A stretch of 10,224 nt of DNA, taken from the NCBI GenBank assembly GCA_030695605.1, contig JAUYQE010000085.1, positions 1 through 10,224 on the forward strand, in the 5' to 3' direction. This document shows positions 1 to 6,279 of the stretch, in pieces. Made by a program: the position numbers and the translations under genes. This DNA comes from Nanobdellota archaeon (lineage in GTDB: Archaea > Nanobdellota > Nanobdellia > Woesearchaeales > GW2011-AR9). Each line of letters begins with the position of its first letter. The first letter of the stretch is position 1. The notes beneath the pieces are model-generated. The model did not search any database, was not told the origin of the DNA, and saw only the letters and a program-made list of their open reading frames with translations.

Positions 1-1
1 T

Positions 2-2011
2 GACGATGCAGATATGTTGCTGGCCAAAGAAACGGTGGTCCATGATTACCCCCACGGCGAGCGCAGCCATGAGCCCGTCATTTTCCGGACGACCAAACAG
101 TGGTTCTTCAAAGTCGAAGATCTGCGGGAGAAAATGCTGGCCGCAAACGAAAAGATCTATTGGCATCCGAGTGCAGCCAAGAACGCTTTCCAGTCGTGGC
201 TGGAGCACTTGCGGGACAACTCTATAACCAAGCAGCGCTATTGGGGAACACCCGTGCCCATATGGCAAGCAGAAGATGGTGAGTATATCGTTGTCGGCTC
301 AGTCAAAGAGCTAGAGAAACTGGCCGGACAGAAAGCCAAAGGGATGCACATCCCGGAAATTGACCAGATTGTCATTCAGAAAAACGGCAAGGCTTTCAGA
401 AGAATTCCCGACGTGCTGGATGTCTGGATCGATGCGGGCACGACTTCGTGGAACTGCCTGAACTATCCGCAGGAAAAAGAGCTGTTCGAGCAATTCTTCC
501 CAGCTGATTTTATTCTTGAAGGAAAAGACCAGATCCGCGGCTGGTTCAATCTGCTGCTGGTAGCTTCGTTCTTGGCGTTGGGCAAGCCGTCTTTCAAGAG
601 CGTCTACATGCACGGCTTTGTGACGGACATCGAAGGGCAGAAGATGTCGAAATCTCTCGGCAATATTATTTCTCCATATGAAGTTATCAACAAGCATGGC
701 GCAGATGTGCTGCGATACTACATGTGCCAGACGCATGCGGGAGAGGACAGCAATTTCAGCTGGGAAGAATGTGCGGTGAAGCACCGTAATATGCTGATTC
801 TCTGGAACCTTCACAAGTTCCTGATTGATCTGGCAAAGGAGCAGGAGATTAATCCGGAAAAACTGCATCTGAAAGACATGCAGGCAGCGTTTGGCGCGGA
901 AGAGAAATACATTTTTTCCAAACTGCACGGAACCATTCAGAAAGTGACGGAGCTTCTCGAACGGTACCGCCTCGACGAGTGTATCGCGCCGCTGGAAGAG
1001 CTGTTCCTGGAACTGAGCAGGACGTACATCCAGATGATCCGCGAGAAAAGCTCAACTGGAAGCCCGCCGGAGAAAGAAGCCTGCGTATTTACCATCTATA
1101 CTGTTCTCTTGGATGTACTGAAAATGTTCAGTTCCATTGCACCATTCATCTGCGAAGCGATGTACCTCAATCTCAAAGAAGCATTTACCTTGCAAGAAGA
1201 AAGCATTTCTCATTTTGCTTGGCCGGCGATGCAGAAGAAGCTGCTTGTGCCAGCAGTCGAAGAAGCTATGAGTATGGCACAGGAGATTATGCAAGGAGCT
1301 TTGGCAGCGCGGGAGACCGCCAAATTAGGGGTGCGCTGGCCGATAGCAGAACTGACCGTCGTCAGCAGAGAGAAACGGGTACGAGATGCAGTGGCTTTGT
1401 TTGAAGGATCAATCAAGCGCCAAGTAAACGTGAAGCAGATTTCTGTTCGGGAAAAGATGAAAGGCGTCTCTTTCTCTCTCACGTTGAATCCGGGAAAAGT
1501 GGGAGCAGCCTTCAAGCAGGATACGCCAGCAGTCAGAGCGGCATTTGCCAAAGCGCCGAAAGAAGACGTGTATGCGGCACTTGCCGGGAAAAGAATGTAT
1601 ACGCTTCGTGCTGCCGGAAAAGAGTATGCGCTCACGCCAGAGATGGTGCTGGTGGAGAATCAGATCCCTTCGGAGTTGGTGGCGACGGAATTACGTAACG
1701 GCGGAGTTGCGTATCTGGACGTGGCCAGAACGCCCGCTTTGGAAGCGGAAGGGTATGCCCGCGAAATATCGAGAGCCATCCAGCAGCTCCGGAAAGAAGC
1801 CGGCATGGAGAAGAAAGACCGGATTTCTCTCGTGGTGCAAGTGGGTAAAGAGTTGGAAAAGATGCTGGCAGCGCATCACAAAGAATTGCAGGAGAAAGTT
1901 GGTGCAGTGGAGTTTGTTTTGGGGACGACTGCAGCGAAGAAAAAATATCTGCATGCGAAAGAGGTTGTAGTGAAAAAGGAGAAAGTAGGGGTGTGGTTTG
2001 AGAGGGTCTGA
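2..2011 (+). CDS. ileS: isoleucyl-tRNA synthetase, C-terminal 669 residues (5' end outside window)
   Basis: Charges tRNA-Ile with isoleucine in the cytoplasm. The frame is open to the left edge, so the first in-window Met is not the start; the HIGH motif and most of the editing domain lie upstream. Counting the Asp at base 2 as residue 1, I see ITKQRYWG (75-82), the PDVLDVW strand (from 136), EGKDQIRGWF (173-182, typical of IleRS; ValRS differs here) and the nucleotide-binding loop KMSKS (214-218). An all-helical anticodon-binding domain follows from about 240. The C-terminal part has LGVRWPIAEL and an IQQLRKEAGM segment, as in archaeal/eukaryotic IleRS, with no bacterial-type C-terminal zinc finger. 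The usual full length is roughly 1050 residues. One deviation: after Tyr16-Pro17 the segment reads HGERSHEPV, where many IleRS have a CWRC-type motif, so those cysteines are absent. Identity as IleRS rather than ValRS or LeuRS is secure. Confidence 0.95.
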   Translation, partial: DDADMLLAKETVVHDYPHGERSHEPVIFRTTKQWFFKVEDLREKMLAANEKIYWHPSAAKNAFQSWLEHLRDNSITKQRYWGTPVPIWQAEDGEYIVVGSVKELEKLAGQKAKGMHIPEIDQIVIQKNGKAFRRIPDVLDVWIDAGTTSWNCLNYPQEKELFEQFFPADFILEGKDQIRGWFNLLLVASFLALGKPSFKSVYMHGFVTDIEGQKMSKSLGNIISPYEVINKHGADVLRYYMCQTHAGEDSNFSWEECAVKHRNMLILWNLHKFLIDLAKEQEINPEKLHLKDMQAAFGAEEKYIFSKLHGTIQKVTELLERYRLDECIAPLEELFLELSRTYIQMIREKSSTGSPPEKEACVFTIYTVLLDVLKMFSSIAPFICEAMYLNLKEAFTLQEESISHFAWPAMQKKLLVPAVEEAMSMAQEIMQGALAARETAKLGVRWPIAELTVVSREKRVRDAVALFEGSIKRQVNVKQISVREKMKGVSFSLTLNPGKVGAAFKQDTPAVRAAFAKAPKEDVYAALAGKRMYTLRAAGKEYALTPEMVLVENQIPSELVATELRNGGVAYLDVARTPALEAEGYAREISRAIQQLRKEAGMEKKDRISLVVQVGKELEKMLAAHHKELQEKVGAVEFVLGTTAAKKKYLHAKEVVVKKEKVGVWFERV

Positions 2012-2029
2012 TTAAATAGGGTTTGCTGA

Positions 2030-2038
2030 TTTTTCTTT
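2030..2038 (+). terminator. T-rich tract after ileS
   Basis: A TTTTTCTTT stretch begins about 18 bases after the ileS stop. Archaeal RNA polymerase often terminates at oligo-T without a hairpin. It sits just upstream of the next gene's TATA box, which fits separate transcription of the two plus-strand genes. No stem is visible, so the call is weak. Confidence 0.3.
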
Positions 2039-2053
2039 CGGGCCGCAGAAATG

Positions 2054-2061
2054 TTTATATA
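2054..2061 (+). promoter_or_regulatory. TATA box for a leaderless transcript of the 176-aa gene
   Basis: TTTATATA is preceded by a purine-rich stretch (GCAGAAATG) that could serve as the TFB recognition element. Its centre lies about 26 bases before the ATG at 2084. Archaeal initiation about 25 bases downstream of the TATA centre would fall on or beside the start codon. No Shine-Dalgarno sequence is present, which agrees with leaderless translation. Confidence 0.7.
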
Positions 2062-2083
2062 ACCTCTTCCCCTGCTTCTGCAC

Positions 2084-2614
2084 ATGGAAGATGTCAATTT
2101 GCCGACGATTACGCTGCGCTACCAAGGCGTCTTTGATTTCGACGGCTTTTATTCTGCAGTCATTGACTGGGCAAAAAATGAAGGCTATATGTGGCATGAA
2201 AAGTCGTTCAAGCACAAAGTGCCCTCGCCGGAAGGTGCGGAACAGGAATATGACTGGGATCTCGTGAAGAATGTTACCGAATTTGTCCGGTACAATATTC
2301 TCATCAGCATCCATGCCTGGGAAGTGCGGGATGTGGATATGGAAGTCAATGGCCGAAAGAAATCCATGACCCACGCCCGGCTGTTTATCCGCATGAATGG
2401 CTTCGTCAAATGGGACTGGCAGAAGCGCTTTGCCAAAGGCGGAAAGCTCGGGAAGTTCCTGGGCGAGATGTACGGAAAAGTTATGACTAGAGATCTCGCG
2501 ATGTACATCGATCAGCTCTACTTTCGCATGGGCGGCTTACATGCCACCATGAAGAAGTATTTCGACATGCAGACGAAGAAGTACGAGTATAAAGGCTATT
2601 TGGGGGAGAGTTAG
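2084..2614 (+). CDS. conserved-looking archaeal protein of unknown function (176 aa)
   Basis: I cannot name a function. The product is soluble, with no signal peptide, membrane helix or cysteine, and is rich in aromatic and basic residues. It opens with a beta segment (PTITLRYQGVFDFDGFY), then a short helix (VIDWAKNEGY) and the segment MWHEKSFKHKVP. Further beta-like segments follow (VTEFVRYNILISIHAWEV, THARLFIRMNGFV), then a Trp/Lys-rich part (KWDWQKRFAKGGK) and a C-terminal helical segment with DQLYFRMGGLHATMKKYFDMQTK. From memory, proteins with this layout recur as hypotheticals in DPANN archaea; that is not a search result. The ATG is fixed by the TATA box about 26 bases upstream. A hairpin with a T-tract follows the stop. 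It stands alone between ileS and a convergent membrane-protein gene, so context says little about its job. Confidence 0.85.
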   Translation: MEDVNLPTITLRYQGVFDFDGFYSAVIDWAKNEGYMWHEKSFKHKVPSPEGAEQEYDWDLVKNVTEFVRYNILISIHAWEVRDVDMEVNGRKKSMTHARLFIRMNGFVKWDWQKRFAKGGKLGKFLGEMYGKVMTRDLAMYIDQLYFRMGGLHATMKKYFDMQTKKYEYKGYLGES

Positions 2615-2629
2615 AGGAGAAGATAGTCG

Positions 2630-2667
2630 AAGAGTGTATTATTCTCGCAAAAACCACTCTTTTTCTT
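2630..2667 (+). terminator. hairpin plus T-tract ending the plus-strand transcript
   Basis: AAGAGTG (2630-2636) pairs with CACTCTT (2655-2661) across an 18-base loop, and a T-rich tail TTTTTCTT (2660-2667) runs from the end of the stem. It begins 15 bases after the stop of the 176-aa gene and lies before the convergent gene's stop. The large loop makes it a modest terminator candidate; the T-rich tail may act alone in archaea. Confidence 0.45.
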
Positions 2668-2678
2668 AGATCTCTTAG

Positions 2679-2684
2679 AAAAAA
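2679..2684 (-). terminator. oligo-T tract after the 311-aa gene
   Basis: On the minus strand a run of six T begins four bases after the TGA stop (AGATTTTTTC). This is the usual form of archaeal termination signal. Together with 2630-2667 it makes the 73-base gap between the convergent genes a two-way terminator. Confidence 0.45.
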
Positions 2685-2687
2685 TCT

Positions 2688-3623
2688 TCATCCACTCAAA
2701 TCATGCGCGCCGCTATATGACGCCATCAAACTGCCACCGGCATCGTAGAGAGAAAGCAGAATCGTCACATCTTTAAGATCCCCGGAAACATCAGGGCTGT
2801 ACGTATAGCCGGGAGAAGGCAGCCGCACTTGCGTCGTAAGCTTGCTCTTCGCAGGAAGGCTTTGGGAGTTCTTGGCCAGCAACATCTTTTTCTCAAAATC
2901 ATAGCCTTCGACCGTCATCATGAAATATGCCGGCTTGATCGTTCCTGATTCGCCATTGGTAATCGTGTAATCCAGTTCTACAATGCGGCCATAGGTCTCT
3001 TTCCATTCGCGGGTTACTTTGTTCAGCGTTACCCCCACACTGGAGTAGGAGGTCACAATAGCCCCATCCGCTTTATCGGTGGTAGTGTCCACTGTTGTAG
3101 GGACAGCTGCTTCCTCTTCTGGTTCAGAAGGAGTTGTTTCAGCGGCAGCAGCACCCGTAACCGCTGCTGTTTCTTCTGGCTCAGCTGCCGCGGCAGGCTC
3201 AGCCTCTTCGGGCTCTTCAGCCGTTACCGCAGCGGTTGCGGAATCAGATACGCCAATATCGCTGCTCATTCCTCCTACGCTCAGCCTTCCCGCATAGAAT
3301 ACTAAAGTAAAGAGCGCTAGGAAAAATACCACTTTTGCCAGCTTTCCGGCATTCAGCGTGATATGCACCTCTTTGTGCAGGAAGCTTTTCTGGGGAGAAG
3401 CATCTTTTGAGCTCATCGCTCCAGAGGATACGGATTCATGAGAAGAAACATCTTTACCAGACTCTCGTGCTGCAGCCTGGCTTTGGCGGAGCTCTAGGCG
3501 CGCCCGCTCTTCGGCAGCATGCTCCCGCCGGGCTTTATCTTTTGACGGATCCCAGCCGTTCAGGGGAGGCAATTCAAACTCATCTCCTTGTTGCTTATTA
3601 TTTGGAACATTGCGCACTTTCAT
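2688..3623 (-). CDS. single-pass membrane protein with cytoplasmic N-terminus and acidic extracellular stalk (311 aa)
   Basis: No family recognised. Residues 1-90 are charged and hydrophilic, with a likely helical Glu/Arg/Ala-rich stretch at about 28-55 and a Ser-rich linker at 55-78. One membrane helix lies at about 95-111 (AKVVFFLALFTLVFYAG). Residues 127-183 form a low-complexity Ala/Glu/Pro/Thr stalk. Residues 188-307 look like one beta-sandwich domain: VGVTLNKVTREW, IVELDYTITNGESG, YFMMTVEGYDF, KLTTQVRLPSPGY, VTILLSLYDAGGSLMASYSG. The order of edge strands recalls telokin-like/DUF4352-type folds, but this is only a resemblance. The basic N-terminus and lack of a cleavage site suggest N-in, C-out topology, putting stalk and beta domain outside the cell. 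It has its own leaderless promoter (3648-3657), separate from the surface-protein operon upstream. The shared strand and membrane theme suggest the same cell-surface role. No cysteines, unlike its neighbours. Confidence 0.88.
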   Translation of the reverse strand: MKVRNVPNNKQQGDEFELPPLNGWDPSKDKARREHAAEERARLELRQSQAAARESGKDVSSHESVSSGAMSSKDASPQKSFLHKEVHITLNAGKLAKVVFFLALFTLVFYAGRLSVGGMSSDIGVSDSATAAVTAEEPEEAEPAAAAEPEETAAVTGAAAAETTPSEPEEEAAVPTTVDTTTDKADGAIVTSYSSVGVTLNKVTREWKETYGRIVELDYTITNGESGTIKPAYFMMTVEGYDFEKKMLLAKNSQSLPAKSKLTTQVRLPSPGYTYSPDVSGDLKDVTILLSLYDAGGSLMASYSGAHDLSG

Positions 3624-3647
3624 GCATTACAGTGGAAGTCGTTTTTT

Positions 3648-3657
3648 ATTTATAAAT
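3648..3657 (-). promoter_or_regulatory. TATA box for the 311-aa gene
   Basis: On the minus strand ATTTATAAAT is preceded by GACAA, a plausible TFB recognition element. The centre is about 29 bases before the ATG whose first base is 3623, so the transcript should have almost no leader. No ribosome binding site precedes the start. This separates the 311-aa gene from the operon ending at 3699. Confidence 0.65.
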
Positions 3658-3682
3658 TTGTCGAAAATGAAGTGGGATAATC

Positions 3683-3687
3683 AAAAA
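3683..3687 (-). terminator. short oligo-T tract after the 37-aa gene
   Basis: On the minus strand CTCTTTTTG follows the TAA of the small membrane-protein gene by about 11 bases and precedes the next TATA box. This is the expected place for the surface operon to end. Five T without a stem is weak evidence. Confidence 0.3.
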
Positions 3688-3698
3688 GAGAATCCTGT

Positions 3699-3812
3699 TT
3701 ACCAAAAGAACGAGAGAATAGCGATAATAACACCCACAACTCCAAAAATTGCTACAACGAGTTGTGCTTTTTCTCGAAGCTGGACGTTTTTGATGAGATG
3801 AAATTTGCTCAT
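3699..3812 (-). CDS. 37-residue single-helix membrane protein
   Basis: A short ORF read directly from the minus strand: ATG at 3812, TAA at 3699. The product starts with a basic segment (MSKFHLIKNVQLREKAQ, with Lys3, Lys8, Arg13, Lys15). It continues as one uninterrupted hydrophobic helix of about 20 residues (LVVAIFGVVGVIIAILSFFW) that ends the protein. Positive residues before the helix predict N-in topology. The start lies 17 bases after the stop of the 352-aa surface-protein gene on the same strand, so it would be the last gene of that operon. No strong ribosome binding site is visible; an A/T-rich TATA-like stretch about 24 bases upstream offers a leaderless alternative. A random 38-codon ORF would rarely have such clean basic-then-hydrophobic architecture and fill the gap so exactly, but its shortness leaves doubt. 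Function unknown; it may assist or anchor the neighbouring surface proteins. Confidence 0.55.
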   Translation of the reverse strand: MSKFHLIKNVQLREKAQLVVAIFGVVGVIIAILSFFW

Positions 3813-3829
3813 AGTCGATAAATTCTCTA

Positions 3830-3843
3830 TTATTTTAATAACG
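3830..3843 (-). promoter_or_regulatory. possible internal TATA-like element before the 37-aa gene
   Basis: On the minus strand TTATTAAAATAA overlaps the last codons of the 352-aa gene. It is centred about 24 bases before the small gene's ATG, the right distance for a leaderless transcript. It is also the coding end (Leu-Leu-Lys-stop) of the upstream gene, so its A/T richness may be incidental. Confidence 0.25.
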
Positions 3844-4888
3844 TATCAACCTTCTCCGGATCCCAGCCTTGCCCCACTAACCGCTGCTTGATCTGCATAT
3901 CCGGAACCCCCCGGCGACGGTTTTCTGCAACATATTGCCGTGCAGGCCCATATTCTCTCTTCCGCTTGAGCAGGAAAAGCAACAGAAGCGTGCCCCCTGC
4001 TGCCAGGATGAAGATGCCCACGGCCAGGTATATCCATGAGGGAAGACCTACTGCAACTTCTGCTTCTTTTTTCGGAGGCATACTACATTCTAATATATCC
4101 GAATCACAGCCCACGGCACAGGTTTCTAGGGTCGCCCACCGCTGGCCGTCGCCCGAGCATTGCTGCAGCTGCTTGCCGACACAGCGCTTTTCTCCTGCAG
4201 CACAGAACGTGCCGATAGTATCTGCTGGCGCTGGTGCGCCTGCGGCCTGCGGCAAGCAAGCCTGCACTTCCAACGGCTTAGAAACAGCAACGATAGTTGT
4301 CACATTGCCTGCTACTTTTCTGGCTTCGCAATTGTTGCGGTCCACGCACGTTCTCGTTTGGCGGTTGTTGAGACAAGCAGACCAGGCCGTGCACTGCCAG
4401 TCCTGGCGGCATTCTCTTCTGCTGGTTCTGCGGCCCTCTGCTGTACCTTCATCTCGGGTTGCAGAACCATTTGTGCCTGCCCCAGAAACATTGGCAGAAA
4501 CGTTTCCCGTAACCGAAACATTCGCGGGCGGAGCTGCGCTTGGAAAAGTGAAATTACGCTTGGTAACAGCCGCACTTTGAAACGTGGCATTGCCGAGAGC
4601 AGTTGCTGTCCCTAAAGAATTAACGGCGCTAAAAGCGATGTGCTGCCCATCTGTGCCATAGACTTTGAATGACGGACGTACTCCATACCAGCCCTCGGCA
4701 GCGACAGCAGTCTGATACATATTTGTTCCGACTACTGCTTTCAGGGTGAACGTTCCGATCGGCAGATTGCTGATCTGCCCATAAAAGCGGTGGAAGTTCG
4801 TTAAAGAAGGAGGCTGCTCTTCGGCCGTAACAGCAAGGAAAGAGAGGAGAAAGAGTACACTTATCGTTATTCCTACGGTTGATTTCAT
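3830..4888 (-). CDS. secreted-side surface protein with TSP1-like module, C-terminal TM and UBA-like tail (352 aa)
   Basis: Probable type I membrane protein. A signal peptide occupies residues 1-22 (Lys2, hydrophobic 5-20, likely cut after VTA). Residues 31-110 form a beta-rich domain starting NFHRFYGQIS. A Ser/Thr/Asn-rich stretch (100-142) holds six of seven N-x-S/T sequons, suggesting a glycosylated linker. Residues 160-211 make a Cys module: C160, W164, C166, W169, C172, QTRTC181, NNC187, then KPLEVQAC211. I recognise this thrombospondin-type-1-like pattern from DPANN surface proteins. A second small Cys domain spans 229-268 (GEKRC, LQQC, WATLETCAVGC). One helix (about 284-307) is followed by basic KRKRE. 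The cytoplasmic tail (316-351) has the R-Q-Y-V...I-K-Q-R-L...GW-x-P-E-K-V-D-x-L spacing of a small UBA-like helical domain. It starts 14 bases after the 458-aa gene's stop; the ribosome binding site is weak. Function inferred as surface adhesion or envelope structure. Confidence 0.9.
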   Translation of the reverse strand: MKSTVGITISVLFLLSFLAVTAEEQPPSLTNFHRFYGQISNLPIGTFTLKAVVGTNMYQTAVAAEGWYGVRPSFKVYGTDGQHIAFSAVNSLGTATALGNATFQSAAVTKRNFTFPSAAPPANVSVTGNVSANVSGAGTNGSATRDEGTAEGRRTSRRECRQDWQCTAWSACLNNRQTRTCVDRNNCEARKVAGNVTTIVAVSKPLEVQACLPQAAGAPAPADTIGTFCAAGEKRCVGKQLQQCSGDGQRWATLETCAVGCDSDILECSMPPKKEAEVAVGLPSWIYLAVGIFILAAGGTLLLLFLLKRKREYGPARQYVAENRRRGVPDMQIKQRLVGQGWDPEKVDTLLK

Positions 4889-4902
4889 TCTTCAAGGTAA
4901 TT

Positions 4903-6279
4903 TTATTCCAATGTATACCGTAACCGCAGCTGCTCTTCCGTGAAGACCCAATACGGCTTGCCGGGAGTAAGAGGAGTTGTTATCGGAAGCTCTGCACAGA
5001 CATAATTCTGCTGGCAGGTGAAGAGCCGGACATTTTCAGTTGCTGCAAACTCCGCAAGAGCTCGGGGAATAGTCCCGGGCAGAGAAACCAGATTCCAGCC
5101 CACAGGAAGCATATAAATTCCTAGATAGGTCAGAGACGGCACACCGGTTACCGGTTGCAGGTCTTGTAAGGTGCATTCCCCAGAGATGGTCGTCGTATCT
5201 CCTTCTGCCAAAGCCCGCAGCTGCACAAAGTAGCCTTTGAAATTATTAAAAGCAGCGAAGTCGTCTGGTATAACCCCCTGATTCCAGTCTAGAGGATGAG
5301 ATGAAGCCGTATCATATGTGTAAACGCGCTCCACAGCAGTTCCGTCAAAGAGCGTATTGACTGAAGTGCTGCCACTAATCTCGCAGGGCAGCGCAAAAGG
5401 CTGCAGTTCTCGAGTTCTTGCAAAAGTAACGGTAAAGTTCGCCGTCGCCTCGTCAAGAAGCGTCAAAGTCGTAGTGGGGAAGTTCGCTTCCTGCAGCGCA
5501 TACACCACATCACCTATTGCCAAAGTGTAGTACGCATGCGTTTCTCTTCCCTGCACCGTTGCCGTGATATCTAACAGAACAGCCTGGCTTTCTGCCGGAG
5601 CAGTGTAGGTGAAAGTTGCGGTGGTTGAATTAGTTTCTGTGTGGTTCTGAACATCCGTCAGTGTTCCAACATTCACGCGAAGCATAGGCGGTGAAGAGCT
5701 ATTCGCCCAGATAGTTGCCGTAAATTCTTCCTCCGCTTCCAGACGGATGATGGATGGATATGAAACGTTACTGCCGTTTACTAAAGTAATAGTAGCAGCA
5801 CCTGGCTGAATATAATGCAGATTCTTGATGGTGATTTGATTGTTCTGGGAGAACACTTCCAAATCCGCAACGTCATTCTCTCTATCGATATAGATGAACG
5901 AGCTATCACGAGCAGTTCCGACGGAAAGAACATCACGAGCTATCCCTTCCCCCGACTTCTCGAGAGAATACTTATAGGCCGTCTCGTCAAGCTGCGCAAG
6001 GAAAAAAGTATAGTTTTGTGGAGCTGCATCATAAGGACTTGTTCCCGTTCTTATCGTTATTCCTCTGCCCTCTTCATCCGGAAGAACTCTAAAGGTAACC
6101 GTTTCTTCGGCGGTGAGATCGATGGTTCCACTTATCCATGGCGCTTCACCGATGAAAACTGCTTTTCCTACTCTCGCCTGATAGTTGGAGTAAATGCCGA
6201 CAATCGTTGCAACCAGAAGGAAAGCCATGACTGCGATAATCCACATCTTCTTCTGTTCCGGCTTCTTTGTTTTAGCCAC
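4903..6279 (-). CDS. N-terminally anchored, sequon-rich surface protein (458 aa)
   Basis: Starts with GTG at 6279, overlapping the end of the 1267-aa gene by 8 bases; GGTGA lies six bases before it. A basic cytoplasmic N-terminus (KKPEQKK) leads to a membrane helix at about 12-30 without an obvious cleavage site, so the rest should be outside the cell. Residues 45-260 look like two or three beta-sandwich domains, with sequons at 89, 168, 171, 193, 212, 217 and 281. The C-terminal part contains FNNFKGYFVQL (345-355), then LPVGWNLVSLP (391-401) and LTPGKPYWVF (437-446). This 'GWNLxSLP ... GKxYWV' pairing recurs in archaeal S-layer-associated and other secreted proteins. Four cysteines (299, 369, 422, 428) could form two disulfides. 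No catalytic signature is seen. The overlap indicates translational coupling to the large upstream protein, so the two may be made in fixed ratio and act together. Confidence 0.92.
   Translation of the reverse strand: MAKTKKPEQKKMWIIAVMAFLLVATIVGIYSNYQARVGKAVFIGEAPWISGTIDLTAEETVTFRVLPDEEGRGITIRTGTSPYDAAPQNYTFFLAQLDETAYKYSLEKSGEGIARDVLSVGTARDSSFIYIDRENDVADLEVFSQNNQITIKNLHYIQPGAATITLVNGSNVSYPSIIRLEAEEEFTATIWANSSSPPMLRVNVGTLTDVQNHTETNSTTATFTYTAPAESQAVLLDITATVQGRETHAYYTLAIGDVVYALQEANFPTTTLTLLDEATANFTVTFARTRELQPFALPCEISGSTSVNTLFDGTAVERVYTYDTASSHPLDWNQGVIPDDFAAFNNFKGYFVQLRALAEGDTTTISGECTLQDLQPVTGVPSLTYLGIYMLPVGWNLVSLPGTIPRALAEFAATENVRLFTCQQNYVCAELPITTPLTPGKPYWVFTEEQLRLRYTLE

Noticed and set aside
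311..928. 205-codon open frame on the minus strand inside ileS
   Set aside because: It is antisense to a well-conserved synthetase. Its translation is rich in Phe, Leu and His without domain character, and no promoter or ribosome binding site precedes it; a shadow frame.
2665..2684. near-palindrome around AGATCT in the convergent intergenic region
   Set aside because: The arms do not match beyond about six bases (TTTCTTA against TTAGAAA with a shift), so it is no convincing hairpin; only the T-tracts are kept as terminators.
3079..3297. Ser/Ala/Val-rich plus-strand frame opposite the acidic stalk
   Set aside because: It is the mirror of the Ala/Glu/Pro/Thr low-complexity stalk of the 311-aa protein and has no independent signal.
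3610..3801. 63-codon plus-strand frame across the intergenic region between the 311-aa and 352-aa genes
   Set aside because: It overlaps the minus-strand TATA box and the better-supported 37-residue membrane protein, and its product has no recognisable architecture.
3888..4580. 230-codon plus-strand open frame opposite the 352-aa surface gene
   Set aside because: The minus-strand gene has a signal peptide, patterned cysteines and a membrane helix, while the opposite frame shows only low-complexity Ser/Ala/Arg sequence.
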